The position numbers were made by a program, and so were the translations under genes. DNA of 64,000 nt from Mycobacterium sp. 050128 (GTDB lineage: Bacteria; Actinomycetota; Actinomycetes; Mycobacteriales; Mycobacteriaceae), in assembly GCF_036409155.1 (NCBI RefSeq), contig NZ_JAZGLW010000004.1, forward strand, positions 62,001-126,000, read 5' to 3'. The notes beneath the pieces are model-generated. The model had not been told where the DNA came from. It did not search any database and was given only the letters and a program-made list of their open reading frames with translations. How positions within the stretch are numbered: the stretch's first letter is position 1; each line of letters opens with the position of its first letter. Below are positions 9,994-18,785 of this stretch, piece after piece.

Positions 9994-11778
9994 ATGACTT
10001 ACGACGTGATCATCCGCGACGGCTTGTGGTTCGACGGAACCGGGAGCGCGCCGCACACCCGCACGCTGGGTATCCGCGACGGCGTGGTGGCCACGGTGTC
10101 GTCCCGGCCGCTCGACGAGACGGGCTGCCCCGAGGTGATCGACGCGGTGGGCAAGTGGATCGTGCCGGGCTTCATCGACGTGCACACCCATTACGACGCC
10201 GAGGTGCTGCTGGACCCGGGCCTGCGTGAGTCGGTGCGCCACGGTGTCACCACGGTGTTGCTGGGCATGTGCTCGCTGTCGACGGTCTACGCCGACACCG
10301 ACGACGCCGCCGACCTGTTCAGTCGGGTCGAGGCGGTGCCACGCGAATACGTTCACGGCGCGCTGGAAACCAACCGGACCTGGACTAACGCCGCGGAATA
10401 CATCGCGGCCGTCGACGCGCTGCCGCTCGGGCCGAATGTTGGCTCGCTGCTTGGGCATTCGGACCTGCGCAGCACGGTGCTCGGGCTCGACCGGGCCACC
10501 GACGCCAGCGTCAGGCCCACCGACGCCGAACTGGACAAGATGGCGACGTTGCTCGACGAGGCGCTCGAGGCAGGAATGCTCGGCATGTCGGGCATGGACG
10601 CGGCGATCGACAAACTCGACGGCGACCGCTTCCGCTCGCGGGCACTGCCGTCCACCTTCGCGACCTGGCGGGAGCGGCGCAAGCTGATCAAGGTGCTGCG
10701 CAAGCGCGGCCGGATCCTGCAGAGCGCGCCCGACGTCAACAGGGCGGCCACGGCGATCATGTTCTTCCTGGAAAGCAGCCGAATGTTCGGACGCCGCAAG
10801 GGTGTTCGGATGAGTCTGCTGGTGTCGGCGGACGCCAAGTCCAACCCGCTGGCCGTCTACGTGTTCGGGCCGGCGACCCGGCTGGCGAACAAGGTGCTGG
10901 GTTCGAGCGTGCGGTTCCAGCATCTGCCGGTGCCGTTCGAGTTGTACTCCGACGGCATCGACCTGCCGGTCTTCGAAGAGTTCGGCGCGGGCACCGCCGC
11001 GCTGCACTTGCGTGACCAGTTGCAGCGCAATGAGTTACTGGCCGACGAGGCCTACCGCCGCGAGTTCCGCAAGGAGTTCGACCGCATCAAGCTGGGCCCG
11101 TCGTTGTGGCACCGCGACTTCCACGACGCCGTCATCGTCGAGTGCCCCGATAAGTCGTTGATCGGTAAGAGCTTTGGCGCGATCGCCGAGGAGCGCGGCT
11201 TGCACCCGCTCGACGCTTTCCTAGACGTGCTCGTCGAAAACGGTGAACGCAATGTGCGGTGGACCACCATCGTCGCCAACCACCGGCCCAAGCTGCTCAA
11301 CGCGCTGGCCAACGAGGAGAGCGTGCACATGGGCTTCTCGGATGCCGGCGCGCACCTGCGCAATATGGCCTTCTACAACTTCGGAATCAAGCTGCTCAAG
11401 CGAACTCGCGACGCCTACCGGGCGGGTGCGCCGTTCATGACCACCGAACGGGCGGTGCACCGGCTGACCGGTGAGCTGGCGGACTGGTTCGGCATCGACG
11501 CCGGAACGCTGCGGCAGGGCGACCGTGCTGACTTCGTGGTGATCGATCCGGCCGGCCTCAACGACGAGGTCGAGGCCTACCACGAGGAAGAGGTCCCCTT
11601 CTACGGCGGCCTGCGACGCATGGTCAACCGCAACGACGATGCCGTCGTCGCGACGGGTGTGGGCGGCGCCGTGGTCTTCCGCGCGGGACAGTTCCGCGAG
11701 GGCTACGGGCAGACCGTGAAGTCGGGCCGTTACCTGCGGGCGGGTCAGCGCACGCAGGCCTCGGCCGCACTGGTCTGA
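9994..11778 (+). CDS. D-aminoacylase / N-acyl-D-amino-acid deacylase family (Rv2913c-like)
   Basis: A 594-residue amidohydrolase. The N-terminal strand set MTYDVIIRDGLWFDGTGS and the HxH metal motif in DVHTHYD are typical, as is the C-terminal beta-sandwich return (GDRADFVVIDP). GFSDAGAHLRN carries the late Asp ligand. Family members hydrolyse N-acyl-D-amino acids, but many mycobacterial members have unknown substrates. ATG 9994 has a good GGGAGG site; in-frame upstream codons to 9928 lack one. The TetR gene begins 11 bases after its stop, suggesting an operon in which the regulator may control the enzyme. Confidence 0.88.
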   Translation: MTYDVIIRDGLWFDGTGSAPHTRTLGIRDGVVATVSSRPLDETGCPEVIDAVGKWIVPGFIDVHTHYDAEVLLDPGLRESVRHGVTTVLLGMCSLSTVYADTDDAADLFSRVEAVPREYVHGALETNRTWTNAAEYIAAVDALPLGPNVGSLLGHSDLRSTVLGLDRATDASVRPTDAELDKMATLLDEALEAGMLGMSGMDAAIDKLDGDRFRSRALPSTFATWRERRKLIKVLRKRGRILQSAPDVNRAATAIMFFLESSRMFGRRKGVRMSLLVSADAKSNPLAVYVFGPATRLANKVLGSSVRFQHLPVPFELYSDGIDLPVFEEFGAGTAALHLRDQLQRNELLADEAYRREFRKEFDRIKLGPSLWHRDFHDAVIVECPDKSLIGKSFGAIAEERGLHPLDAFLDVLVENGERNVRWTTIVANHRPKLLNALANEESVHMGFSDAGAHLRNMAFYNFGIKLLKRTRDAYRAGAPFMTTERAVHRLTGELADWFGIDAGTLRQGDRADFVVIDPAGLNDEVEAYHEEEVPFYGGLRRMVNRNDDAVVATGVGGAVVFRAGQFREGYGQTVKSGRYLRAGQRTQASAALV

Positions 11779-11789
11779 GCGGGTCCCCG

Positions 11790-12389
11790 ATGGCCAGAAC
11801 CCAGCAACAACGCCGCGAGGAGACCGTCGGGCGGCTCCTCGAGGCGTCCATCGCCAGCATCGTCGAGGTCGGCTACGCGCGGGCGTCGGCGGCCGTGATC
11901 ACCAAGGCGGCCGGGGTGTCGGTGGGTGCGCTGTTCCGTCACTTCGAGACGATGAGCGATTTCATGGCGGCGACGGCGTCGGAGGTGCTGCGCCGGCAGG
12001 TGGAGTCGTTCACCAAACAGGTCGCCCAAATCCCGGCCGACCGGCCGGCGCTGGAAGCGGCGCTGACGATTCTGCGGGACATCACCGGCGGTCCCACCAA
12101 CGCGGTGCTCTACGAACTGATGATCGCCGCGCGCACCGACGAGAAGCTCAAGGCCCATCTGCGCGACGTGCTGGCGCAGTACACCGCGAAGATTCTCGAC
12201 GCCGCACGGGCGCTGCCGGGCGCCGAGGCCATCGGCGAGGAGACGTTCCCGGTGCTGGTGGCGCTGATGACGAACGTCTTCGACGGCGCGGCGATCGTGC
12301 GCGGGATTTTTCCGGAACCCGATATCGAAGAGCAACGAATTGCGTTGCTATCCAAGCTGATAACCGGGCTTGTTCCGAACGAGATTTAG
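11790..12389 (+). CDS. TetR-family transcriptional regulator (Rv2912c-like)
   Basis: A 199-residue repressor-type protein. The N-terminal helix-turn-helix (about residues 10-55) includes GYARASAAVITKAAGVSVGA and LFRHFETMSDF, the standard TetR recognition helix pattern. The C-terminal ligand-binding region is helical and shows no conserved motif. It follows the deacylase gene closely on the same strand. Its stop overlaps the convergent dacB2 stop by four bases. The inducer is unknown. Confidence 0.9.
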   Translation: MARTQQQRREETVGRLLEASIASIVEVGYARASAAVITKAAGVSVGALFRHFETMSDFMAATASEVLRRQVESFTKQVAQIPADRPALEAALTILRDITGGPTNAVLYELMIAARTDEKLKAHLRDVLAQYTAKILDAARALPGAEAIGEETFPVLVALMTNVFDGAAIVRGIFPEPDIEEQRIALLSKLITGLVPNEI

Positions 12390-13264
12390 AGCGAGCCGAT
12401 GCTCGACGACGGGTTGAGCGCGAAGCCCCAGTCGAACAGGCTGCCCGCCTGATCCCAATACGTCGGTCCGCCGGGCTTGACCATCCCGTACATCATCGCG
12501 ACCACCAGCCGGCGTCCACCGCGCGACGCCGCACCGACGAAGGTCTTGCGGGCCGCGTTGGTGAACCCGGTCTTGCCGCCGATGGCGCCCGGATAGCGGG
12601 TCAGCAGCTCGTCCTGGTTGGTGATGAGGCGTTCGCCTCCGTCAGGCGAGTCGCCCGGGAACATCGCCGACGGTTCGGCCGTGATGTGGGCGAACATCGG
12701 GTTGGCCATCGCCGCCCGGAAGATGACGGCCAGGTCGTGCGCGCTCGAGGCACCGGAGCCGCCGAAGCCGTCCAGGCCGGACGGGGTGGCGGCGTGCGTG
12801 CTGGTCGCCCCGAGGGAAGCGGCCTTGGCGTTCATCTTGGCCACCGTGGCGTCGGCGCCGCCCATCAGATGCGCCAGCGTGTTGGCGGCGTCGTTGCCGG
12901 AGACCAGCAGCAGGCCGTCGAGCAGTTGGCGTGCGGTGTAGACGCGGCCGGGCTTGATGCCGACGCAGTTGCACTCGACCTGGGTGTCGGCGACGTCGGC
13001 GACGACGGTCGAGTCCATGCTCACCTCGTCCAACGCCACCAGCGCCAACAGCACCTTGATCGTGCTCGCGGGCGGATGTACCGCGTACTGGTCGCGACCG
13101 GCCAGCACCTGACCGCTGTCCAGGTCGGCCAGGATCCAGGTCTGCGCCGGGCCGTCGGGGATCGGAACCGAGCCGATCGGCTGCATATCGTCGGCCCAGG
13201 AGGCGGGGGCGGTGACACCGGCGACGGTCAGCAGCACAGCAGCTGCGGCGATCAGTTTCCGCAT
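12386..13264 (-). CDS. dacB2: D-alanyl-D-alanine carboxypeptidase DacB2 (PBP, S11 family)
   Basis: Exported DD-carboxypeptidase that trims peptidoglycan stem peptides. The 292-residue product has a signal peptide (about residues 1-24, ending PASWADD). Active-site motifs are Ser67-Thr-Ile-Lys70, SGND (SxN), and KTG in IGGKTGFTNAA. ATG 13264 matches the family length of about 290; longer open frame upstream is not coding-like. A TACACT -10 box lies 8 bases before the start on this strand. Confidence 0.93.
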   Translation of the reverse strand: MRKLIAAAAVLLTVAGVTAPASWADDMQPIGSVPIPDGPAQTWILADLDSGQVLAGRDQYAVHPPASTIKVLLALVALDEVSMDSTVVADVADTQVECNCVGIKPGRVYTARQLLDGLLLVSGNDAANTLAHLMGGADATVAKMNAKAASLGATSTHAATPSGLDGFGGSGASSAHDLAVIFRAAMANPMFAHITAEPSAMFPGDSPDGGERLITNQDELLTRYPGAIGGKTGFTNAARKTFVGAASRGGRRLVVAMMYGMVKPGGPTYWDQAGSLFDWGFALNPSSSIGSL

Positions 13265-13272
13265 GGGCGCAA

Positions 13273-13278
13273 AGTGTA
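13273..13278 (-). promoter_or_regulatory. -10 box of dacB2
   Basis: TACACT on the minus strand, 8 bases before the ATG at 13264, with no ribosome-binding site between. A leaderless or near-leaderless transcript is likely. Confidence 0.45.
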
Positions 13279-13307
13279 ACTTCCGCGCCTGGCCGACGCC
13301 TGCTGCC

Positions 13308-13670
13308 TCACGGGCACCAGGGCGGAACCGGGCAGAAGGGCAGCGTGGGCAACGGCAGATAGGACGTCTGGGTGGGCACCGGCCCCGGCGGCGGCGGGTG
13401 CTTGAACGGCAGCGAGGACCACGAGTAGAAGACGCCGGTGCCGGTGTCGTGCACACCCGCGTAATCCCAGTAGAAGTCGTGGCAGACGTTCGGGTCCCAC
13501 GGAACGGGCCGGCCCGCCGGATCAGGGTCGCCCGGGCACCAGCGCTGACACGAGCTGCCCGGCGCGCAACTCCCGGGAGCGGCCTGGGCAGAGCGGTCCA
13601 TGAAGCCGGGTGCCCCGAAGCCGGCCCACACCAACGCCGTCGTTGCTAAGCAGGCAACTCCTGCTTTCAT
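13308..13670 (-). CDS. Small secreted Pro/Cys-rich protein, unknown function
   Basis: A 120-residue protein with a signal peptide (MKAGVACLATTALVWAGFGA, cleavage likely after SAQA near 31). The mature part has seven cysteines, including SCAPGSSCQRWCPGD and a CPVPPWCP terminus, plus a proline-rich stretch (PPPPGPVPTQ). Such spacing suggests disulphide bonds outside the membrane. A GAGGAG ribosome site precedes the ATG. I do not recognise a family beyond secreted mycobacterial hypothetical. Confidence 0.75.
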   Translation of the reverse strand: MKAGVACLATTALVWAGFGAPGFMDRSAQAAPGSCAPGSSCQRWCPGDPDPAGRPVPWDPNVCHDFYWDYAGVHDTGTGVFYSWSSLPFKHPPPPGPVPTQTSYLPLPTLPFCPVPPWCP

Positions 13671-13742
13671 AGCAGGGATTATTCTCCTCGCCGCCTTTGC
13701 GCGGTAGTGCGATTTTTCCGGCCTGTCGCCGACCGGGCGGCC

Positions 13743-13757
13743 GGTGTTGAATCGATG
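13743..13757 (+). promoter_or_regulatory. Shared 15-base box, copy 1
   Basis: GGTGTTGAATCGATG is repeated exactly at 14274-14288, and each copy ends 1-2 bases before a start codon. TTGAAT within it would be a -10 element 6-7 bases before the start. Confidence 0.4.
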
Positions 13758-13759
13758 GC

Positions 13760-14236
13760 GTGAGGGAACGGATCGACTATGAAGCCGTCGCCCCGCGGGG
13801 TGTGAAACTACTCGGCGGCGTGCACCTCTACGTCAGTCAGTCGGGCCTGACGCCGGTGCTGCTGACCTGCGTGTATTTGCGCGTGTCACTGATCAACGGC
13901 TGCGCCTACTGCATCGATATGCACTCGCGGGACTTGCGCGAACTGGGGGTGTCGAACGAAAAGATCGCGCTGGTTCCGGTGTGGGACGAAGCCGGTGAAC
14001 TGTTCGACGCCCGCGAGCGCGCCGCCTTGGCGTGGGCCGAAACCGTCACTCGGGTCTCGACCACGGGCGTGCCCGACAGCGCGTATGCGGCGGTAGCGGA
14101 GCACTTCGACGAGAAGGAACTGGTCGACCTCACGATCGCGATCGCGACGATGAACACCTACAACCGGTTGGCGATCAGCTTCCGCCGCACACCGGCCGCC
14201 GTGTCCGCGAAACAGGCTGAAACACAAGGAAACTGA
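13760..14236 (+). CDS. Carboxymuconolactone decarboxylase / AhpD-like protein
   Basis: A 158-residue alpha-helical protein of the CMD/AhpD fold. The redox motif is CAYCIDMHS near residues 50-58, which matches the CxxC...H of alkylhydroperoxidase-D-like proteins. It could therefore reduce peroxides or act as a thiol adaptor; the decarboxylase role is less likely with a CxxC. The start is GTG. The next gene begins 53 bases downstream with the same upstream box, so the two may be coregulated. Confidence 0.85.
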   Translation: MRERIDYEAVAPRGVKLLGGVHLYVSQSGLTPVLLTCVYLRVSLINGCAYCIDMHSRDLRELGVSNEKIALVPVWDEAGELFDARERAALAWAETVTRVSTTGVPDSAYAAVAEHFDEKELVDLTIAIATMNTYNRLAISFRRTPAAVSAKQAETQGN

Positions 14237-14273
14237 CGAGCACTCGGGGTGCCTGGGCGCCCCCGTCGCCCCG

Positions 14274-14288
14274 GGTGTTGAATCGATG
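14274..14288 (+). promoter_or_regulatory. Shared 15-base box, copy 2
   Basis: Exact copy of the box at 13743-13757, ending one base before the ATG at 14290. TTGAAT (14278-14283) lies 6 bases from the start codon. Confidence 0.4.
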
Positions 14289-14289
14289 C

Positions 14290-14721
14290 ATGTTGAGCCT
14301 GGCCGAAATTTCCGACCGTCTGGAGATCCAGCAGCTGATGGTGGACTATTCCACCGCTATTGACCAGCGGCGATTCGACGATTTGGACAAGGTATTCACC
14401 GAAGACGCCTACATCGACTACACGGCCTTGGGAGGAATCGAGGGCCGTTACCCCGAGGTCAAGAAATGGCTCTCCGAGGTGTTGCCGGGCTTTCCGGTGT
14501 ATGCGCACATGCTCGGGAACTTCTCGGTCCAGATCGACGGCGACAAGGCCACGTCGAGGGTGATCTGCTTCAACCCGATGGTCTTTCCCGGCGACTCCGG
14601 CAAACCGGGGGACCAGGTGATGTTCTGCGGGCTCTGGTACGACGACGAGTTCGTGCGCACCCCGGGCGGCTGGCGGATGACGCGCCGCGTCGAGACGAAG
14701 GTCTTTCAGAAGATCATGTAA
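14290..14721 (+). CDS. SnoaL-like / nuclear transport factor 2-fold protein (Rv2910c-like)
   Basis: A 143-residue NTF2-like protein: an N-terminal helix pair (LSLAEISDRLEIQQLMVDYS) and then Asp/Tyr-rich strands (FTEDAYIDY) forming the cone-shaped pocket. Members include ring-bending isomerases, dehydratases and non-enzymatic ligand binders, so substrate cannot be given. ATG 14290 is chosen; an in-frame TTG at 14275 would add five residues but lies inside the shared upstream box. Confidence 0.85.
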   Translation: MLSLAEISDRLEIQQLMVDYSTAIDQRRFDDLDKVFTEDAYIDYTALGGIEGRYPEVKKWLSEVLPGFPVYAHMLGNFSVQIDGDKATSRVICFNPMVFPGDSGKPGDQVMFCGLWYDDEFVRTPGGWRMTRRVETKVFQKIM

Positions 14722-14752
14722 CGCGGCCGCCCGGGGTGGGCCGGGCGCGGGG

Positions 14753-15097
14753 TCAGTGCCCTTGTCCGCGGGGTTGGTTGGCGAGATAGCACTGCACTCG
14801 TTTAGCGGCATCGGCCGGGCTGACTCCCATGTTCACCAGAATCTGGGTCACTTGGGCAGAGGGAATCCCGGAATCGAGATCGTTCTGGATGATGTGGACG
14901 CTGGGAAACCAGAATTCCGCGTTTACTCCCGGCGGCGGCGGCTTCGTGTCACCGCCTACGCACTCGGCATAACCCACGATGCCGGTCGCAGCGTGCGCAG
15001 ACGGCGCCCCCAACAGGGCTAATGGGGCGCTGAGCATGGCGGCGACCGCTAGCGGGCCAATACCTCGCCGGCCCCAGCTGAAATTCAGGATCTGCAT
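14753..15097 (-). CDS. Secreted DUF732 protein
   Basis: A 114-residue exported protein. The signal peptide runs to the AHAA site near residue 37. The mature region has the DUF732 pattern: a Cys (YAECVGG), GIPSAQVTQILVNMG and a second Cys (RVQCYLANQP), likely forming one disulphide. DUF732 proteins are abundant in mycobacteria and of unknown function. It converges on the SnoaL-like gene. Confidence 0.8.
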   Translation of the reverse strand: MQILNFSWGRRGIGPLAVAAMLSAPLALLGAPSAHAATGIVGYAECVGGDTKPPPPGVNAEFWFPSVHIIQNDLDSGIPSAQVTQILVNMGVSPADAAKRVQCYLANQPRGQGH

Positions 15098-15235
15098 CGA
15101 TCGGCTCCCTACTGTCGCCCCCGCTGAATCCTAACCAGTTCGAAGTCCCACGTGGCCGAAAGTCGCCGGTGAATTACCCTGCAGCAGACTGATCCGCTCC
15201 CCGCGGCCGGGTGAATTTCTGCCGAAGCCCCTCGT

Positions 15236-15246
15236 TCTGGCACAAT
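15236..15246 (+). promoter_or_regulatory. Putative promoter of the rpsP operon
   Basis: TCTGGCACAAT, with CACAAT as a -10 candidate, about 138 bases before the rpsP start. The same 11 bases occur upstream of rplS at 18631-18641. No good -35 hexamer is seen. The leader between here and rpsP (15247-15384) contains no clear structured element or ORF. Confidence 0.4.
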
Positions 15247-15384
15247 AGGCGGCTGTCCGCCGCGCGACCCGCCCCGTTGCCGGGGTGCTTGTTCGGCGGT
15301 CATACACGCGAGGCAAAACCGGATCCGGGCATCCTGCCCCGGTCGCTGAATTGCAGCGTGACACCCAGGAGAAATCGCTTAATC

Positions 15385-15972
15385 ATGGCTGTGAAGATCA
15401 AGCTCACTCGGCTTGGCAAGATCCGCAACCCCCAGTACCGCATCGCCGTCGCCGACGCGCGCAACCGCCGCGACGGCCGCTCCATTGAGGTGATCGGCCG
15501 GTACCACCCGAAGGAAGACCCCAGCCTGATCGAGATCAACTCGGAGCGGGCCCAGTACTGGCTTTCGGTGGGCGCGCAGCCGACCGAGCCGGTCGTGAAG
15601 CTGCTGAAGATCACCGGTGACTGGCAGAAGTTCAAGGGCCTGCCCGGCGCCGAGGGCAGCCTGCAGGTCGCCCCGGCCAAGCCCAGCAAGCTCGAGCTGT
15701 TCAACGCCGCGCTGGCCGAGGCCGACGGCGGACCGACCACCGAGGCCACCAAGCCGAAGAAGAAGGCCCCGGCCAAGAAGGCCGCCAAGGCCGACGAGGC
15801 GCCGGCCGAAACCGAAGCCCCGGCCGAGCCGGCCGCCAAGGCCGACGAGGCGCCGGCCGCAACCGAAGCCCCGGCGGAAACCGAGGCCCCGGCCGAGCCG
15901 GCCGCCGAAGCGCCGGCCGCCGACGCGCCCGCCGAGGCCGCCGAGCAGCCCGAACCGACCACCGAAAGCTGA
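15385..15972 (+). CDS. rpsP: 30S ribosomal protein S16 with extended acidic tail
   Basis: Small-subunit assembly protein bS16. The conserved core occupies about residues 1-85 ([21 protein letters not shown], then [10 protein letters not shown]). Beyond about residue 118 comes a Lys/Ala stretch and an Ala/Glu/Pro-rich tail of about 60 residues, making 195 in all, more than twice the length of a minimal S16. The tail contains a 17-residue tandem repeat (see 15787). ATG 15385 has an AGGAGAAA site. It is first in rpsP-khpA-rimM-trmD. Confidence 0.95.
   Translation: MAVKIKLTRLGKIRNPQYRIAVADARNRRDGRSIEVIGRYHPKEDPSLIEINSERAQYWLSVGAQPTEPVVKLLKITGDWQKFKGLPGAEGSLQVAPAKPSKLELFNAALAEADGGPTTEATKPKKKAPAKKAAKADEAPAETEAPAEPAAKADEAPAATEAPAETEAPAEPAAEAPAADAPAEAAEQPEPTTES
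15787..15888 (+). repeat. Tandem 51-base repeat in the rpsP tail
   Basis: Units at 15787-15837 and about 15838-15888 each start KADEAPA and are nearly identical for the first 39 bases (one difference, GAA to GCA). They encode Ala/Glu/Pro repeats. Copy number may vary between strains. Confidence 0.75.
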
Positions 15973-15980
15973 CTGCCGCA

Positions 15981-16223
15981 ATGAGTACGGTCGTCGTCGA
16001 CGCTGTTGAACATCTGGTTCGCGGAATCGTGGACAACCCGGACGATGTCCGGGTGGACCTGGTGACGAGCCGGCGTGGGCGCACCGTCGAGGTGCACGTC
16101 CATCCCGAGGATCTGGGCAAAGTGATCGGTCGCGGCGGCCGTACCGCGACCGCGTTGCGCACGCTGGTCGCCGGTATCGGCGGCCGCGGTATCCGCGTCG
16201 ACGTGGTGGACACCGACCAGTAG
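15981..16223 (+). CDS. khpA: KH-domain RNA-binding protein KhpA (Rv2908c-like)
   Basis: An 80-residue single KH domain with the GxxG-type loop in IGRGGRTATALRTL (about residues 48-61). In Gram-positive bacteria KhpA partners KhpB in RNA binding linked to cell-wall growth and division. It lies between rpsP and rimM, the standard place in many bacteria, 8 bases after the rpsP stop. Confidence 0.92.
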   Translation: MSTVVVDAVEHLVRGIVDNPDDVRVDLVTSRRGRTVEVHVHPEDLGKVIGRGGRTATALRTLVAGIGGRGIRVDVVDTDQ

Positions 16224-16235
16224 GTCACCGCACCC

Positions 16236-16769
16236 ATGGAGCTGCTCGTCGGGCGCGTCGTGAAAGCACACGGCATCACCGGCGAGGTGGTCGTGCAAGT
16301 TCACACCGACGACCCCGCCGATCGCTTCGCATCAGGTATTACCTTGCGCGCCAAGCCGTCTCGCGGCCGCGGTGAAGAACGCAGCTATGTGGTCGCCGGC
16401 GCGCGCGAACACGGCGGCCGGCTGCTGGTGCGGTTGGCCGGCGTCGACGACCGTGACGCCGCCGACGCGCTACGCGGCAGCCTGCTCGTCGTGGATTCCG
16501 ACGACCTGCCGCCGATCGACGAGCCGGACACCTACTACGACCACCAGCTCGAGGGTCTGCGGGTGCGGACCACGACGGGTCGCGATCTCGGCGTCGTCGC
16601 CGAGGTGCTGCACACCGCGGCCGGGGAGCTGCTGGCGGTGCACCGAAGTGACGGCGGCGAAACCCGGGAAGTGCTGGTGCCGTTCGTCAATGCGATCGTC
16701 ACGTCGGTGTCGCTGGACGACCGGATGGTCGAAATCGATCCGCCCGAGGGCCTGTTGGATCTGGGTTAG
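16236..16769 (+). CDS. rimM: Ribosome maturation factor RimM
   Basis: A 177-residue 30S assembly factor that binds S19 and helps 16S head maturation. The N-terminal RimM domain begins [20 protein letters not shown]. The C-terminal PRC-barrel has [11 protein letters not shown] and VPFVNAIV. It starts 12 bases after khpA and ends 3 bases before trmD, so it is translated in the same operon. Confidence 0.95.
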   Translation: MELLVGRVVKAHGITGEVVVQVHTDDPADRFASGITLRAKPSRGRGEERSYVVAGAREHGGRLLVRLAGVDDRDAADALRGSLLVVDSDDLPPIDEPDTYYDHQLEGLRVRTTTGRDLGVVAEVLHTAAGELLAVHRSDGGETREVLVPFVNAIVTSVSLDDRMVEIDPPEGLLDLG

Positions 16770-16772
16770 CCG

Positions 16773-17471
16773 GTGCGCATAGACGTCGTGACGATTTTTC
16801 CGGCCTACCTGGACCCGCTGCGGCAATCGTTGCCCGGCAAGGCAATTGCGTCGGGCCTGGTCGACCTGCGGGTGCACGACCTGCGGGGGTGGACTCACGA
16901 TGTGCATCACTCGGTGGACGACTCGCCCTACGGCGGCGGGCCGGGAATGGTGATGAAGGCGCCGGTGTGGGGCGAGGCGCTGGATGAAATCTGTTCTGAC
17001 GAAACGTTATTGGTCGTTCCCACGCCGGCCGGCGCGCTGTTCAAGCAATCCACCGCGCAGCGCTGGAGCGCCGAGCAGCATCTGGTGTTCGCCTGCGGCC
17101 GCTACGAGGGCATCGACCACCGCGTCGTCGAGGACGCCGCGCGACGGATGCGAGTCGAGGAAGTCTCGATCGGCGACTACGTGCTGCCGGGGGGTGAGTC
17201 GGCGGCCGTCGTGATGATCGAATCCGTGCTCCGGCTGCTGACCGGGGTGCTGGGCAACCCCGCGTCCCATCGCGAGGATTCGCACTCCGACGTGCTGGGC
17301 GGGCTGCTGGAGGGGCCCAGCTACACCCGGCCGCCGAGCTGGCGGGGGCTCGACGTCCCCGACGTGCTGCTGTCCGGCGATCACGCGCGCATCGCGGCGT
17401 GGCGCCGGGAGATTTCGCTGCGGCGCACGCGCGAGCGCCGCCCCGACCTCGATCCCGGCGATTCGCCCTAG
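16773..17471 (+). CDS. trmD: tRNA (guanine-N1)-methyltransferase TrmD
   Basis: Makes m1G37 in tRNAs with G36, preventing +1 frameshifts. The 232-residue SPOUT enzyme shows [10 protein letters not shown] at the N-terminus, the SAM-knot motifs [11 protein letters not shown] and [11 protein letters not shown], and the conserved [14 protein letters not shown] start. The final bases overlap the convergent lppW stop. Confidence 0.96.
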   Translation: MRIDVVTIFPAYLDPLRQSLPGKAIASGLVDLRVHDLRGWTHDVHHSVDDSPYGGGPGMVMKAPVWGEALDEICSDETLLVVPTPAGALFKQSTAQRWSAEQHLVFACGRYEGIDHRVVEDAARRMRVEEVSIGDYVLPGGESAAVVMIESVLRLLTGVLGNPASHREDSHSDVLGGLLEGPSYTRPPSWRGLDVPDVLLSGDHARIAAWRREISLRRTRERRPDLDPGDSP

Positions 17472-18445
17472 AAGGATGTCGGCCCGATCCGGCCGTTGGG
17501 GAACATCGTCTTGACGGCCTGGGTGATCGTGTCGCGCGCCGTCGCGTCGTCGGAGGACTGCAGGGACTCGACGACAACGATGTAGCGGCGGTCCGCGCCC
17601 ACCACGCCGGTCGACAGATGCATCCACTCCGTGCCGATGCAGCACATCCAGCCTTGCTTGACCGCCACCGGCTCCGCGAACAGCCCGTCGGGGATGCCGA
17701 ACCGCTGCGGGTACCCGTCGGCCCCGGTCGGGGTGGACTGGGCCAGGTCGTTGACGATGATCTTGGCCCGGTCCGCGGAGAGCCCGCCGGACCCGTCGAG
17801 CAGCTTCTCGTAGTAGTGGATCAGGTCGGTCAGCGAGCTCGTCGTGTTCCACCAGCGCCCGTCCGAGGGCGGAGCGGTCGACGACAGCCCGTAGCGGCCC
17901 GCCACCTGCGTGATGATGTTGTCGCCGCCGCCCTGACCCCAGAACCTCTCGGCGGCGCCGTCGTCGGACGACTGCAACATCAGGTCGAGTGCCCGGCGGT
18001 CGTCGGGGGACAGGGTCGTCTTGCCCTGGGCTTCGGCCAGCAGCAGGTCGTCGGCGATGAACAGCTTGGCCACCGATGCCGTGCCGATGATCTGGCTGTT
18101 GCCGTTGGAGATCAGCTCATGGGTCTTGCGGTCCAGGATGCCCACCGAGAGGGTGGCCCCGCTGGCGGCGGCCTGGTCGGTGGCCTGCTGAATGCGGGCC
18201 TGCAACCCGTCCAATCCGGCGCCGGGCAGTGCGTCCAGGGTCCTGGGCGGCGCCGCCGGCAACCCGGGAGAGTCGATGGTGTCCAGCAGCAGCTGAATGA
18301 GTTGCGGTTGGCGATCGGACGCGGCGGAGGAGTTGCTGGACGCCTTTACCTGGGACTTTGCCGCGAGTCGTGCCTCGTCACACCCGGCCAGCACCAGCGT
18401 CACCGCCGCGACGGCGGCGAGCACGGTGCGCGGGCGTACACGCAT
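17468..18445 (-). CDS. lppW: Lipoprotein LppW, serine-hydrolase (beta-lactamase-like) fold
   Basis: A 325-residue exported lipoprotein. The signal peptide ends in lipobox LVLAGC with Cys near 21. The rest resembles class-A beta-lactamase folds: [12 protein letters not shown] supplies an SxxK motif, and QSSDDGAAE may stand in for SDN. A KTG-type motif is not clear, so the activity is uncertain and may be non-hydrolytic. ATG 18445 has a GGGAGAAG site; in-frame upstream codons lack a signal peptide context. Confidence 0.88.
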   Translation of the reverse strand: MRVRPRTVLAAVAAVTLVLAGCDEARLAAKSQVKASSNSSAASDRQPQLIQLLLDTIDSPGLPAAPPRTLDALPGAGLDGLQARIQQATDQAAASGATLSVGILDRKTHELISNGNSQIIGTASVAKLFIADDLLLAEAQGKTTLSPDDRRALDLMLQSSDDGAAERFWGQGGGDNIITQVAGRYGLSSTAPPSDGRWWNTTSSLTDLIHYYEKLLDGSGGLSADRAKIIVNDLAQSTPTGADGYPQRFGIPDGLFAEPVAVKQGWMCCIGTEWMHLSTGVVGADRRYIVVVESLQSSDDATARDTITQAVKTMFPNGRIGPTSF

Positions 18446-18785
18446 CTGTTCTTCTCCCAAGTCCTCTGACGTAAACCTGTGTGGGCGGCCGTGCCGCAAT
18501 CTGCCCGGGCGTCTTTGAGTTCGGGTAGTGACAAGCGCGTGTTGACCCTCGTCATATGTACCATTCACCGGTGCCTTAGGCGCGGCATGAATCGCAGCGT
18601 TTACATGTGATTTTCAATGCACGCGGGGTGTCTGGCACAATTGACCAGTTGTCTCCAGCGGCACCCGGCCGGCCGGGCCGCTTTCCGCCTGCTGCGAGAT
18701 ACGACCCAAAGCCCGAATCGGCTTGCCGACCACCCCTGCGTGCGGGCAGTTTCCGCACGCCGCGACCTCAAGGAAGTGTCTCCAC
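18446..18785. other. Intergenic region between divergent lppW and rplS
   Basis: A 340-base gap holding the divergent promoters. A candidate rplS promoter is at 18613-18641. A Shine-Dalgarno for lppW is at its left end, and AAGGAAG lies about 8 bases before rplS. No credible ORF or RNA gene is seen. Confidence 0.7.
18613..18641 (+). promoter_or_regulatory. Putative rplS promoter
   Basis: TTCAAT (18613-18618), a 17-base spacer and CACAAT (18636-18641). The 11 bases TCTGGCACAAT are identical to those before rpsP. The leader to the ATG is about 140 bases. Confidence 0.45.

Noticed and set aside
14722..14752. Short G+C hairpin between the SnoaL-like and DUF732 genes
   Set aside because: The stem is only about 7 pairs with a 6-base loop, below what I can support in this GC-rich DNA.
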